Positions 1 to 13,716 of a DNA stretch of 64,000 nt are shown piece by piece. Position 1 is the stretch's first letter, and every line of letters begins with the position of its first letter. The DNA is from Fasciola hepatica. Taxonomy: Eukaryota > Platyhelminthes > Trematoda > Plagiorchiida > Fasciolidae. Both the position numbers and the translations under genes were made by a program. A model generated the notes under the pieces. It was not told the origin of the DNA, made no database searches, and worked only from the letters and a program-made list of their open reading frames with translations. Location of the stretch: the NCBI GenBank assembly GCA_948099385.1, contig CANUEZ040000069.1, positions 639,501-703,500 on the forward strand. Reading direction: 5' to 3'.

Positions 1-869
1 GCAATCAGTCTGCCTTCCCTGTCATTATCCATGCAACCCTACAAGAATGGTTGGATTATTGTTATAAAACGATTTTCTCTTCTTACCTAATTCACATCCA
101 ATGTACCGTATTGTATATAAACTAACTTGTCTCAACCATGCGATAGAAAAGATTGAACGGCATGCTGCGTTCGCAATCTTTTTTCTTTCCTTTCCTAAAC
201 ATAGGTTACCGGGACACAGTATTTATATTTTCACAAGCGAAGGCTCATCGAGAATGCAAAGCTCGCTCTGAACCATTTGTTGAATCTGTGATGCCAAACT
301 GCAATACAAATTCCCTGAATTGAAATTAAAACAGGGAGCTTAGAGTCATGTTCACTACCGAATCCTTTTTAAAGATTCCGTCAGAAGAAAAATTACCCAA
401 AGGCAACGTGAACCTCGTTAGAATTATAATGTTCATATCAATGCATCACTTGATGGATTAGTCGAAATAAAATAATTTTTCGCTGGTGTCATTTTCACTT
501 TATCAAGATTCTTTCCAGAGAGGTCTTTTAAAAGACAAGGAGAGCGACTACAAGGGGCCCTAAATGTGATCTAAGCCTTCCAAGAGAAAAATAAATCTTC
601 CCGGTGAAAATAAACAGATGCGTTCACAATCTGCGTAAAACACAAAAGACGAATACCGAGCTTCGTGAGCTTCTTTTGGTACTAAGAATCGAAGCTCCAC
701 AAAGGGTGTCAGTGAAATACAGTGCTGCAGTTTGGGAATCTATATGGTCAGGTCAGAATTCTAAAAGTTCAGAGTTCATAGTTTTTTATGGCTTTCAGAG
801 AGCATTACAGCATAAGGGTTTACCCCATAATCAAAAGACATACTGAGAAAGTAAGTTGTCGTGGGACAT
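1..869. other. Unassigned non-coding sequence
   Basis: No ORF with recognisable similarity, no repeat and no RNA gene is supported here. The longest open stretch (604-846, 80 codons) has no motif that I recognise. The region precedes the 3' end of a minus-strand retrotransposon fragment. Confidence 0.5.
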
Positions 870-1880
870 TCACGTAATAAATAGTATATTGATCCTGCTG
901 TTGAAGAGAGAAATGTTGTGAGTGGTTGAGACGACAGAAAGAGGGATTGTTCCATAATTTACTGATCCGGAGAATAAAAGAAGATGGAAAGGTAGAAGTG
1001 GGACATCTAGTAAGAAACTTGATAGAGAAGACTAGCTGCGTGGGTATGTGATATCCAGGGAAGCTTTTCGGAACAGGAAATGTCGAAGCCAGCTCGGAAA
1101 ATTAGAGTCCGAAATAATACCGGTAGATGAGAGACAGCGAAGCAGCAGCACAACGGCGGGTTAGTGACTGCGGACTCGAGGTTAATGAAGGGTTGTCAAT
1201 CAGCCGGACGGCCTTTCGTTGAACCCAAAGATAAAGAGATGTAGACGAAGCCCCATTCCACAAGCGACTAAACTATTTAATTGCGGAGCGGATTTGAACT
1301 TTTTATAGCAGAAGATGAGCTGTTGTGAAAAATCTTCTGGCACCAAAAAGAAAACAAACTTTGGGCACAGCTAGAGAGATGAGCTAATATATGAATGCGG
1401 ACCAACACTGAGAAGAAGAAGCCAGGAACAAGAATAGAATCTGTGGAAGGCGGCACAGTTGAATCTAGGAGTAAACGAGGAGAGAATGAATGACGTATCC
1501 AGGAAATTGAGAGAAGAAAAGTTTTAGAAACATCTATTGCAACAGGACTGTTTGCTCTAGGAGCAGAGGTGATCGAGTTCGGACTCCAAAGACAAACTGA
1601 TTGCATGGAGGACAAGATCGATCTTGGTGTTGGCATGGCGGTAAGAAGGGGAAGAATGAAGGGTGGTGTCATCGGAAAAGTGATGGATTGATTCAGAAGT
1701 ATTGGATTGAAGATCAATAATAAATAGAAAAATATGGTAGGCGCCAGTAGTGAACCTTGAGGAATAGTAGCATTCACACGGAATAACTGGGATAGAACCC
1801 CATCACCTTGGACGGACATGGTCCGCTACTGAGGAAGCTTGATGTCCAGGATCAGAAAGCCGGGTAGAACCCGAAAAAGG
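870..1880 (-). mobile_element. Non-LTR retrotransposon fragment (RT 3' half), Jockey/CR1-group type, degenerate
   Basis: Read on the minus strand, this is the 3' half of the pol ORF of a non-LTR retrotransposon. Established family landmarks appear in the right order. There is a 'VNATIPQGSLLAPT' block (usual form PQGS near the RT palm). About 120 nt downstream, in another frame (near 1663-1682), comes 'FSDDTTLHSS', the place of the catalytic YADD box. Further on are 'FLFGARRFF', 'RKAVRLIDNPSLTSSPQSL' and, near 900-960, an 'RISKLWNNPSF'-like C-terminal block typical of this group. The longest frame (1277-1819, 180 codons) is interrupted by frameshifts and stops, so it cannot be active. Nothing upstream of the palm (endonuclease, fingers) is visible beyond about 1880, which fits 5' truncation. 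Family placement between the Jockey and CR1 clades is inference. Confidence 0.8.
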
Positions 1881-2779
1881 GCAGTTTTGCCGGATGGAAT
1901 TCCATCTGGGGAAAACCACGTATCACAACATTACTGCCAAATGCAGATGCTAATCTGCAAGTCATTATCTGCTAGTCAAACCTCCTAACACTGTATTATT
2001 AACGACTCGCAAGAAGAAATAACCAGATTTTCGACAAATTCTTAGTAGCATGCTCATCTACTGCAAGTGCTGAACTTTCCAGTAATGTTTATTTTTGAGA
2101 ACAATGCTATGCATTGACGGGCATCTGAAACTCGTTCGGTTATTAGACAATCTTCTCGTTGTCTTCCTCCGTATAGTCCATTTTTCTACTCCACCGAGGA
2201 CTCATTAGACTGTTTAAAAGTTAGGTAAAATAGATATTGGGAGTGAACATTTAATGAGAATTCCCAAAGTGCAGACTGCTGGGATTTACGGGCCCATATT
2301 ATGGCAATATTTCTGCCATCGACCCAATCAATGAATCACAACAGCTGCATGTGCTTCTTATGACTGGCTCACTTCACATTCATGCAATCACCCAAAACCA
2401 TCTAGATTTAGTGTTATGTTTCTTTCGCAAGATGAAAGGAATAATTTACATTTTCACGTATATCGGACTCAATGGCGACGGATGGCATCTTGTCTATGGC
2501 GCAAAGCTCCTTATTAAAGGCGCCAAGATCTTCGACTGGCAAGAGGCCCAAACTATTGCGATAGGCTCAAAGAAAAGGTGTTCGACACCTTAACTACGGA
2601 AAACACTGCAGCAATGGCATTTTCATTTTCATTTTTCTTTTATTAGGATAACCGTTGCTTTCATACTTGCCAAATGTTCGAACCACTGGGAAGCCCACAT
2701 AATACCTATATCTTCGGAAAATCGTTACAGTCGGCATCGATTTCATTCAACTGAAGATTATAGTAGTTTTATTTGTGAG
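1881..2779. other. Unassigned non-coding sequence
   Basis: No supported gene or repeat. An 80-codon open stretch on the plus strand (2351-2593) has no recognised motif and no convincing splice context. Confidence 0.45.
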
Positions 2780-3760
2780 AAGAAAACTTTTCCTCGAAAG
2801 GTCATCATAATTATCTTAGTCGTTCAAATCATCAACATGGTCATCAGCATAAATAATTATATAATCGTTGAATTGATCATTATCCTAACCAATATAATCA
2901 AATTTAGTAATCTTACTTGCGCTAGCATCATTCACCCCTCCCCCACCCCATTTCGGCATTAGCATGATCACCTTCACTGCCATCTTTCAGAATTTACTCA
3001 TCAGCCTCTTCATCAAGGAGTACAACAAAAACATCATCACGACGATATTCTTTATCACCCTCAAAGTCAACACCAACTTCGGCATTACCGTCGATATCGC
3101 TCTAGTATCCTCGTTATTATCAATTTTGTCGTTACCGTCGCCATAATCCGAATCACAACAAAACGAATAAAGTATCTCCTACGCATTCTATTACTCATAA
3201 AACTGTTTTGCTTGTATTCGAGTCATCAAACTGTTCATCTGAACCGTCATCGTTTTCGCTGGCAACGTCCCTACCACGTCCTTAGAATGAACATCATCGC
3301 TCTAGTCGTGGTTCAAAGCATCATTCGCATTATCTTCACGTGATTAATCATCACCACTTATTGTACCAATTGTCATGAAATCCCCAATATTTGACTCATA
3401 GTCACTCTAATGAGCGGTACAGTTTGTCTAAGGCTAACCGTGAGTGTCGTAGACATTCTTTGTATCCGGAGCATTCAAGGAACCAATAAATGGTCAACAT
3501 CGTATAGTGGAGTCAAGCAAAGTATATCAGTACCAGCTGAAATACGCATCAGTCTGCTGTCATAATCAAGCAAAACAATGTCATCATCGTCAACAACAAC
3601 CACAGTTTGCAACATCAAAGTCAACACAGAAATACCCATTATCAGCACACCGGTCATCATTGTCTTCAGAATACGCATAGTTCTCTTGAGTAAAATGTGA
3701 ACAGACGTCAGGGATCTCCCTGAAAGACTTTCTCCTGCGAGCGAAGCTGAGCCTTGATAC
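2780..3760. repeat. Degenerate CAT/GAT-rich low-complexity tract
   Basis: The plus strand is strongly biased to imperfect ATC/CAT/ACC triplets (for example around 2990-3140, 3240-3370 and 3570-3660), giving Asp-rich translations on the minus strand ('VVVVDDDD' near 3590). It looks like a decayed trinucleotide microsatellite interspersed with unique sequence. The ORFs overlapping it (2964-3146, 3475-3678, 3590-3784) are compositional artefacts in my view. Confidence 0.5.
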
Positions 3761-4066
3761 AGAGTGTTTTGAGTTACTTGTCAATTTTGACAGCGAATAC
3801 GGAGACAGTATATATGGTTGTCAATTACGAATCGTAATTAGAGTGTCCATTTGTCTTCTGTTTAGTTACTTATTAGTAGTGAGTACATGCATCGTGAACC
3901 CCGGACACTCGTAATGTATTTTCCCTGTTTCTAAGGTATCACATCAGTTTATACTTGAGTTTCATGGTGCTTATTACATGAACAGTTCACGTATTTATTC
4001 ATAACCTTGTTTTCCCGAAGGTCTACGCTTCTACTGTTATATAATCTTTCTGAGTGTTTCATTTGT

Positions 4067-4137
4067 ACTGCCGAGCGGAGGCTCGAACTCCCAGTCTTGT
4101 CGTTTCTGTCAGTGCACTCCACTATTGGCCGTCATAC
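4067..4137 (-). repeat. tRNA-like SINE head (decayed tRNA-derived sequence)
   Basis: The minus strand contains a good Pol III B-box arm: 'GGAG TTCGAGC CTCC' forms a 4-bp T-stem with a 7-nt loop. A box-A-like 'TAGTGGAGTGCAC' lies at tRNA-like spacing upstream. The 5' and 3' ends do not form an acceptor stem, so this is not a functional tRNA gene. A tRNA-derived SINE or a tRNA relic is more likely. Confidence 0.4.
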
Positions 4138-4239
4138 GTCAACGGCATTAACAGATCTAGTACCGGATTCGCCTATTCATGTTGGCACGTACTCTTGTTT
4201 ACTCCACAGACTTAGCTTATTTGTACTTATTTTTTAATG

Positions 4240-7200
4240 GCACTCTTTACCATTGCAACCACAGTCCAGTTCACGCGTTTGTAATTGAATTATTGATTTG
4301 TGACGGTAAAGGTTCTTGAATTATTGATTGTACCGTAACCGAACTGCGCTGCAGTTTCGTTCAGCTGCCTGCTAAGTAAACCGTTTTTATTTTCTGCGCT
4401 GTCCCGATTTTCGGAAGCTTACTGCCCATTGTTCTTGGCTGTAAGTCCTTTATTTGCTGTATATTTATGCTTATTGTATTATTTAGAACCACGAATCGTC
4501 GATAAACACGGTTATTCGATTGGAATTTGTTCTGCTGCCGTAATCGTGTGGTGCCCATATCGTGCGTGTAGCTAGTGAAACTAAGTTACTGCAGATTCAC
4601 AGCCCTAGACATCGGGATAGTCGCAACAATGGTCTTATTTTCCAATGACTTTATGTTCGACTGTCATCATACTATCATCACAACAAAACGTGAAAGAATA
4701 TAAAGCGCAAAATAGGGATAAGGCTGGTATTCCGTAAAATGTGAACAAATATTATAGGAAGGGGTATTCGGGAGTCGAAAATGTCCCTCAAAATACGTCT
4801 TCGATGAAGTCATATACGCCGTTATTTCAGCCGACAGGCCAATGCTTTGTTAACACTGACCAAGACAGACCTGCACATTCCACATAGCAGTGCAGTCATG
4901 AAGCATGTGTCCAAGAATCAGTCATTTCATCACATTACTTTTCACAACGATAACTTTGTGCCTAAGTTTTACACCACCAATCAATCACCCGTCGACATGC
5001 AGTGATCCAAATAAGTCAATCACGTTCGCCCATCACACTGGGGAACTTTTAACGATGTCATATATTTCCATGTATTCCCTTTTTGATGCTATCGGATATG
5101 TTGATTCCTGGCTGTCAGACGCATAAAGTTTTGTGCCTGATTGCAGTTACTTTACCTTGAGTATCTTACTATTGAGAATTCACAGAGTAGAAACAATCAA
5201 AAGCGTTTGCATAGCGACACAAAGAAATGGAGATTGCAAACATTTTCGAATCCAAAATGTCAATTTCAGCAGAGCAATTACACTCAATCCTGGAACAACA
5301 CCGGTCAAAGTTCTAAGCAACTCAATGCAAAATGAATGAATAGATGATGCAACTAGTTGGCTGTGCATTCTCACGATTAAGCATCCAGCGGTATAAAATC
5401 CCTATCAGTAGAGGCCCTTACTGCCAGCAATTGGAAATTCTGAATGCTCCAGATTCAGTAGTGAATTTGACTCGTCCTTCAAACGACGGGGAAAGGTATA
5501 TTCCAAGTCGGATATGCTACGTAAATTGGGTGCTACAGAACATGAGAGATATAAAAGCACCCCCTTGCCACAAAACCACCGAGGTCTCACAATTGGCGAC
5601 AAAATCATCCGTTTTTCAGTATTTTTCAGAGAAAATTCATCCGTACGTCATTCACGTTACCATTGTCGTAGACCAATAAAACATGTGGCGAAAGCTCTTC
5701 TGATGTTCCTAGCATCGTTCTTCGTGACCACGAATACTTCAGGCGTGTTGAATGACAGAAGACCAACTCAAATGACTCGATTGTTCGTGGTTTACAATCA
5801 ACTAGTGATGCGGAAATCAGAAACAGACCTCTGAACAAAAATGAACGGGATCCCAAGAAGAATATTCGCAGATAATTAGCAAGTTCCAGCGACTCCATGT
5901 TATAAAACATGATGCTGCCAACTTAAAAAAAATGGTCACAGTGAATCAAACCGTCAAAAGCTGATAGTCGAAGCCAGCCTAAAATCTCTCAGAAACCACG
6001 CCAGGCAAACTACAAACCGCATGCTGAAACTGTGCTGATTGATGTTTTATCCAGTTCAGTCAGTTTAAGATGCACATCTTTCAGAACTGCCATAAACAAG
6101 GTCACTTATAAGATCATTGTCCACCTGGTCAAACTACATAGTGCAAGGTGAACTAGGAGTTAATGACGCCCTTCAGGCACTTATCATCTACCTCAGTCCC
6201 TAATTCACATTCTATCATGACCACGTTCAGCATTGATGTTGAAGCCACGACAAAAATAAAGTACTACTAACATATATGATACACCGGTGAGCCTTCAACT
6301 TGATACGATCTCACATGTCATATCTATTTCCAAACACATTTGGAATACGTTCCGATAGCCTCAAACAATCAAACAAAACAAGGCAATGCAGAACTTTTCC
6401 GGGAGGTAATAACTGCTTGCAGGTGAGCTAGATTGTGAAATCATGTTAGATGGTGTTCTGTTCATAGTTACCTGTTTCTTAAATAGTCGTTTCAAATTTG
6501 AATCTTCTTGGGCTTGAGTGAGTTGAACAAAGCATCCCCCTGGACGTGCTACATATGCCATACTTGCAACGGCTTTGGGCTGTTACCATAGGGTACACAG
6601 ACCTCCGATCACCTTGCTTCCGAACTGATATCAACTCTGTAATAGATGGTCTTGGGGGCCACATCAAGAAACTAGTCATTCTGCAACGACGATTGGACGC
6701 AAACTGTGCCTTCCGAACAAAGTAATCAGTACTATAGGCTGCCCACCCGATGGCCGACCAGTAACTTGAACACCTTCTGCGAGACAGTGTGCTACAACAA
6801 GTGGGTTGTAGCGCGCGGACTGCTCTGATCATCATGAAGCCTCGTTGCAACGTTCGGGGCCACTCTTATCAAATAGGCCTAAAATGAGTAGCCAAACAAA
6901 AGCTACTCGGCGTTGCTAGAGGTCTGACGGGTTTTCCGCCTGACAGCGAACTCTATACAAAAGAGCCACAGAATCCAATAGACAACAATATGACGTTAGC
7001 GAATGTGGTCCACCACTAAATAAGGCCACTGTCCAAGCTGAGTGAAGCTGGGGGGCCACTTCGTATATAATTCGGAAGGCTCTTCGTGAACATTTCATCA
7101 ACCGCGCCGATCACTGAAAGGCGCCGTTAGGGACATTCACGAAGCCATCTCATCCTCTCGAAGGAGCTAACCGCTTACGAGTAAAATGAAAAGTAAGCAA

Positions 7201-7690
7201 ATGTTTTTCTCTCTGCCACTAGTTCTATCAATTATACCGTCGTATATAAAAAAGATTGCTAAGACATGTGTTTAGAAGAAATAAAGAATTCAAATAAACT
7301 AGCCCCACTGAAGTAAATCCCGGTAAATCTACGATCATATAATTCGTAAATATTACACTTGTGGAAACTTGCCGATTTCACGTGTTCTTCTTATTCTATT
7401 CTTCATATAATGCACAGAGTTTCGATTATTATCAAATTATTAAAATTCATACCACGGATTGTTCTCCAAGCGCTGTTTGCGAAGTCTTTCCCTATCGAAG
7501 TAATAACGTTTATTTGGATGCATACAGGTGACTTCTGTTGTAAATTATGAGCTACTACCAAGAAGAGTACGTTAAATATTTCTCCCAAGTTTTGTCTTGA
7601 ATTGACGGTAAGTTAAGCTTCACGTGATTTTATTTTTGGTAACATTTAGTGCCGAAATCTATAGTTAGCCACACTTAAAGAATACACCTA
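4240..7690. other. Unassigned sequence
   Basis: No gene is supported. Short overlapping ORFs on both strands occur at 5130-5910 and, in a GC-richer patch, at 6480-7100. None has a recognised motif, and the strands are equally open, so I treat them as chance. The GC-richer patch could be an unrecognised old repeat. Confidence 0.4.
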
Positions 7691-7697
7691 CATTCGC

Positions 7698-7810
7698 CAT
7701 GATGTTCTGGTCGCTGAGCTTGGCGTTTAGATTGCAAAGGTTTCTTCACCAATCGAGGTAAACTCGTCAATGTACCGACGATCGCCAAACTCAGCGATCA
7801 GAACATCATG
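7698..7810. repeat. Inverted repeat, 28-bp arms with 57-nt loop
   Basis: Arm 7698-7725 (starting catgatgttctggtcgctga) and arm 7783-7810 are reverse complements with two mismatches in 28 bp, separated by 57 nt. A transcript would fold into a long stem-loop. The two arms are otherwise not found in the window. The structure could be a short palindromic transposon relic or an inverted duplication. Confidence 0.8.
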
Positions 7811-10800
7811 ACAACCAACAAACTGAGCTACAACCAACACAAATATTTAAAATCATTTGTACCCACTTTTGTATTTCCACGGAAGAAAAATTTAACTAAG
7901 TGGATGCTCAAACTCTAGATAATCACTAGAAATGGAACAAGTTCATTTGCACTCATCTACCAAGGTTGCCGGTCACGAAAATTTGCAGAACGACATCGAT
8001 TGCGTCACGTGTTACCGTCCATTGAATGAGTAGTTACTTTTAAATGCCGTAACGATAACGGAAATTGCAATAAGCACATACGTTTTTCTGCGCACTGTGA
8101 ACAAATTTCTCGAATGAGAGTGAATAAGAACTGCGAAAACTTGCTGTGCGTACTTCACAATTTGTGCCCTTTCGAGTGGTCCCACAGTTCGTTCTTGTTA
8201 CTGCTTCGTGAACCTGAATGTATTAGCATCGGTAAACAACTTTGATATTTCTTCAACAGGTATAATCTTCCCCTGTTAAGAGGCAGTACTAGAATTCACC
8301 ATGAAGCGTGTGATTTCAATACAGAATTTAGCTGAATCTTATTCATGAAGGAGTTCTGCGTTACCTATGATTGCGCATCTACACAACTACGACAGTTTTG
8401 GTTACCACGCTTGACGGATATATGCCTACTCGACTTCCAACGGTTCGTTAACGATACCCCTCTGATTAAATATGTGAGACACAAAACAGGGATTCACATA
8501 TGTGACTTGGTTTTTCTGCGAGCACAGAACAGATTTTGCCTGATGATATCAGCTATGCAAGAACAGTGTGCGGAATTAAAGGAAACTGAAATGTATTGGA
8601 CTGTGAAGGTTGCTGCTCACTCGACAGCTTCTTTCTCTTTCTGCCGCTAGCAATTAATGTGCCTGATATAGCAGTGTATACTGACACGTGACTGGCAGAC
8701 GAAACATAAATTATCTCCAGCTCTTCCAACTTCACTCTAGTCACTAGAGAAACATGCAAGTCTCAAAATTTACCACGGCTTATTTTGTTTAGTCAACGGT
8801 ACGGAGCACTTCAACCGGATCTATTTATCACTGGCTGAATAGATGTGCAGTGGTTTTAAAGTAGTTACCTCAAATAAAGTAGTACAACACGTGCTTCCAG
8901 CAGCTTTTTCCTAGGTCTAACGAAAACTGAATGTTCACGTGCACACTACGGAAGCAAATGCACCAAAAGACAAGACTCAAACTGATTTACAGTCCAAGAG
9001 GTGCAGCACTCAAATAACAAGCAATTTACACGTACAATAAAGCCGCATGGACTGGCTTCGGCCTTTATTATAAGAAAAATGCATTGTAAGTGGAAGTTGA
9101 TCAGCTTTGCCCATATTCACGACCGAAGTGAAATCAGATTTCGCGAGAACGGAAAGCAGAGTGAAAGCAGACCGTTCCCTGTGCTACATGCAAGTAAATT
9201 TGGCCCAAATTGGTTGAAACTTCCATGTGAGCTGCACCATTACTTTTATTCCTAATAACGTTCAAATGTATTACCAGTGGCAAGCAGGATGGATATTTTA
9301 GGGATGTACATTTTTGTGTCTATTAGGAATTATAGCTAGGCTTAACCGCAACTCGTGTGCCACCCATAATTCAGATTACCCATAATTGTGATTCATATTG
9401 ACGTCTTCCTTCCCGCCGACTGACGGGTAACTTGTAGGAAGTATATACTTTACTTGTGTGTGTTGTCGGTCAATTGCATTCAGATAGGCAACCGGTAAAA
9501 CTGACTTAGGGACTTCCATGCAAGTGTTTCCATCATTACTTGGGTAGCACAATAAAATTCGAATGGATTTCGATTAATAGCAATTGAGCGAAATAGTGAA
9601 AACGTATGAAGAGAGTGCTTTCCGCTTCGGTAAATATATTATTAACAGAAATTGCAAAAAGAATGTGATAGACTGACTGTGAGATCAAGAGCAAGGGACG
9701 GTAATGTAATCAATAAATGTAAGATATGATGGTTGCTTCATTTCTACGAAACACATTTTTCTTGACTGTGTTTACAGTATGAGCTACATTTTCTAGTACA
9801 ATCTGCAAACAAAATGAATCCGTAGCGTAACGTGTATCATGCAATTCCAGTTCAGATTTCAGGAAACTTGGGTTGCCCGTGGTCATTAATCTACCAGTTC
9901 GTTTATATCCTTAAATATGTTTGTGGTACAGTCATTGGGAGACTTTTTCGCGGCCCAGATGAAGATATCAGAACGAATATGAAAATAATAATTCATGCAG
10001 CAAACGATGATACAGTTATTCCGAAAATCGTTTGATTAGTTTAACGCTAGCGAACTGGGAAGGAACCAGTGTGAAAGTTCCATTATTTCCCGATAAGCCA
10101 CATGCAGTTTCCAGCAGACTAGTAGAAAGTCTGTAAGCTAAGTGACCATTAGGAAGTAGCCGTTCGATTTAAAGGCCGAATTCAATTGAATCACAGTAGA
10201 AAAAAGCAGCTGGTAGTGGTTTAATGGTAATGGTTGACTAGTTCAGAAGACGTATCATGCAAAGAAATCCCTGGTGTGTTCGTCTGCCCGTTTACTGGAC
10301 ATCATGCTCCAGACTACGATGTGCTTAGATTCAGATTGGTGCCGAACAACATGAAATGACATATGAAAACGAATGTGATATAATCATTTGAAGAAAGCAT
10401 TACTTTGCAGATATTCACACTAGCTGTGCTGCATGGTGCTCGGTATTATTTCTTACCAAGTGAAGAGCCGAAGTCAATTACTCAGATAATTTCTGCACTG
10501 AAAATAACTGGTTCATCGTCTTCTGCCCGTTACCGCTCCAATCAGCAACATGAGATTTTGGAAAACATTCAAATTCTGAGGATGAAGTGATAACCATGTA
10601 TTGTAACACTCAGCAAATCAATAATTACTTTTACGAAACTAAGCAAATACGGTTGCGCCTCGGTTGGGGTGATCCAAATAAATCTAAAAGACCAAATATG
10701 GACAACGAGTGGACTGTCATTTGTAAAAATATCACTAGAATGGCCATCGAAATAAGCTTGTAACAAAGGCTAAGAAAATATGATAAACACGGAACACATA

Positions 10801-12440
10801 AGATCGTAATCTATGGACACCAGTACGGTTTCTGTTAGTTTCAAGGGGACACTAATGGCCCGCGGTGATCAAACGGTTGTCATCGTGAGCTTTGGAGGGA
10901 AAATAACGGAACCAGTTCCCGCCACCATCAGCAAATTCACCACTTGATGGCACAGCACTGGCCATGGCCTCCTTCCTGAATTTTTCTAAATTGTTGTGTA
11001 AGGAATAAAAAGTATGTAAAAAGTGCGTGCGTTATAGCCTGCTGTATACAGACTCAACAAATAACTACTTCCACATTTCGCAGTAGCAAGAGAATAAACT
11101 AGAATTCCTTGGAACTGCTGAACACTGTGCATCCTTGTTAAATTTATTCTATTTCTGAGTACCATAAAAACTACATATGATGAAAAGTCCAAGTGAACAG
11201 TAGCCAACAGAGGAAGAAGTCATCACTCGCCCTACTGTGGAGGTTATTTTATTTGCATATCACGTGTCTAGGGGGATTTCCTTATAGTGGTTAACTTTAC
11301 TGTGACCACCTTTGTGATGATAAAATAAAATGATCGTATAAATGCACACAGTCGTTACTAACTATCCTTCAAACTTACAGAGCATTGCATCGGGAGCAAG
11401 TGTTGCACCACTCGTCGTCTGCAGCAAATCACGCTAAGGAAGAAGGCCTCTAATATATACCTTTGTTTGAAAGTCAAATGAAATACATGTCTCCGCTATT
11501 CTTCCACTCTCAGTCAAGCTGCTAACCCTGATACAAGCGTTCCACGTTACTTGCTCCCTCTGCGATGTGAATACTATGAAATACGCTTTACCTAGTTACC
11601 TGTCGCATTCTTACGGAGCACCACACGAAGAACTCACTACTTTATTGTGCTTCAACAATCCTTAAACATTTACGAATGTGAAACACAGACGAACGGATAA
11701 GAAATTTGTGTTTTTTTTGACAGACTGTCTTTTGAACTTCACCTTTCATGAACCAACCTCCCTACTGGTGAGCTCTAACAAGAGCGAAACTCGAGTCTGG
11801 TGCTTCCAGGTACAGGGTAGATTGGATGACCTGAGATTGGTGCGTGAATGATGGAGTCCAAAGGACAGTCAGTCGGAGCTAATTATAATTTATTCCACGC
11901 ACTACTCGCAAGTAACAATGAGACGAATATGCTACCGTGTGAAAACTTCTACCAGAGTTAAAGGTGCCTACTGTCATTCTCCATAATATGTTGGTGTGCC
12001 TCTTTTATGAGTGATCAGTTTCAGCCATTTGGTTATAAGGTCCACCCGCTTAGCAGTGATCCATCCCTTACGCTCTGTTCGACGTCGGCCACCATTTTTA
12101 CCTGTAACTTTCGATGTGAATAAATTGCTTTGACACATTTTCTCTATCGTTCAAGGTGAATCCTCCGTCACAATCGAATCATATTCGTGATATGCCATCT
12201 GCCTCATGTAAACCTAGAACTTGTTCATAGCTTCACTAATACATAGTTTTGTACTTAATGAGGTAGTACACCGAAGGTAGTGGAAGGAAAATTCTCACGT
12301 GATACGCAACATGATATATTATCGGGTAGTTAAGTACTCTAACGAGAAAACGATCAGAACTGACAGACCGAAAGGAATTATTACTATCCTCGATGCAGAT
12401 GAAGTCTGCGCTTTTCTTAGTGTCGTGGATAGCCTTGCTT
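7811..12440. other. Unassigned sequence left of the tandem array
   Basis: No ORF above about 100 codons, no retroelement motif and no RNA gene could be supported. The longest plus-strand stretch (8345-8650, 101 codons) has no recognisable domain. The right edge at 12441 is where homology to the tandem unit begins. Confidence 0.45.
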
Positions 12441-13329
12441 CACAAAAAGGGTTGGTCATTATTTACCGAAGCTCATATCGACCGGCGGCATGAAGTATAC
12501 AATAGCCAAACCAATGAAAATGACATCGATGAATTTACTGTAAAATTTTCGGAGCCTCTGATGTCCAACCGTAGAGCATACAAATAAATTCATAGTCACC
12601 ACTGTAAATAGTGATTGATATACTTGACCACTGTTGACAGGCATATAATACTGGCATTTATTCGCTCGAAGGATCGAACAGCTTGTTTTGCTCCATCCTT
12701 CCGAGCAATGAGCTAAACGGACTCGGTGGGCAATTTTCTTCACAGATGTATGTATTGTCCATTGGGCGTTCTCTCATCAGCAAAAGGTTCAAAATATCAC
12801 TGTCCAAAACACATGCATTGGGTTTTGCTCACTGCGGCTTGCTTAACGACGCTGTTTTCAAAGAACAATGCAAATAAATTTTGTCTATTTAAGGAATCGT
12901 GTTGTAACAAAAGCACTTCCGATAAGCTATTGAATTTCACCTCTCTATTACTAATTAAATTACTGAAGTTTGCTGGCCATAAGTTCCATTCGCCCTATTA
13001 TGGCATGACTTGAAATCCTGGGTCATGCATTTCAAACAGAAATTTCTCTAAAGGGAATTTCATTACGTTGTCCATCCCTAGTATTCACATATAAGAACAA
13101 AATGCCAGCAAAATGAGCAGATCTTAGTAGGAATCGACTTTTATTCATCACTGATCAAAAATTTCTGCGGTGAACTTGTCCTTCATGGTCTTCAAAGTTA
13201 TTCACACACGAAGTTTCACTAAGTTTGGACATTCAAGCTTCAGAAAAACCTGAGGATTTACCAAAATCACACTGTCACATGGTCAGTGAAAAATGTTCAC
13301 TCACTTTTAAATTATCAGTGGGCATAAAA

Positions 13330-13413
13330 CTTGATACTTTCAGCCGTGTTTGGTATAACAGAACGAAAACAGAAAACAGAAAGCTGATAGCTAAGAAGAA
13401 ATGTTGTCATTGA
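13330..13413 (+). CDS. Exon-like segment in unit 1 P module (coding constraint suggested)
   Basis: The end of a 62-codon open frame (13225-13413) reads 'FSRVWYNRTKTENRK', then 'LIAKKKCCH' and a stop. Against unit 2 (19064-19144) the last 27 codons show four synonymous third-position changes and about two replacements, and the sequence is otherwise invariant for over 50 bp. In units 2-4 a 1-nt indel upstream breaks the longer frame and the stop is lost (TGA to TGG). The minus strand also has an open frame here, but most differences would be replacements. No family is recognised. An exon or exon fossil is inferred only from this pattern. Confidence 0.25.
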   Translation, partial: LDTFSRVWYNRTKTENRKLIAKKKCCH

Positions 13414-13716
13414 AAGTCCGACAAGATTTGCAAAAGTATCTATCAACGTATCATCAGGTTTATGAATTCGACTAAACCTGTATCGAACTGAATTAAAAAT
13501 TGAATTACATTTGCAATGACCTTACACTAACTGTCATCATCCTCTGTGTTGTTTACACTAGCAGCGCAGTTTTCTGTGGTAGTTTTACGTAATTCATTCA
13601 TATCATAAAATCCTCGCATCTCGGACTTAATGAGCTTTGCCTTGGAACAAATTCACCACGTTGAATGAATCATGTCAAATCACCACATTTTCCTACGTGA
13701 ACAATGATGTCAAGTA

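Noticed and set aside
3475..3784. Asp-rich minus-strand ORFs
   Set aside because: The composition follows from the degenerate GAT/CAT tract.
4067..4137. Functional tRNA gene
   Set aside because: The T-arm and boxes are good, but no acceptor stem forms.
5130..5910. Cluster of overlapping ORFs on both strands
   Set aside because: Both strands are about equally open, with no motif, splice pattern or homology. They are probably chance.
13315..13477. Minus-strand terminal exon (acceptor TTCGATACAG, hydrophobic frame ending IKFYAH and a stop) conserved in all P modules (19049-19211 and copies)
   Set aside because: Acceptor and stop are kept, but 7 of 10 differences between P1 and P2 are replacements in this frame, while the overlapping plus frame explains them better as synonymous. 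The strand call remains uncertain.
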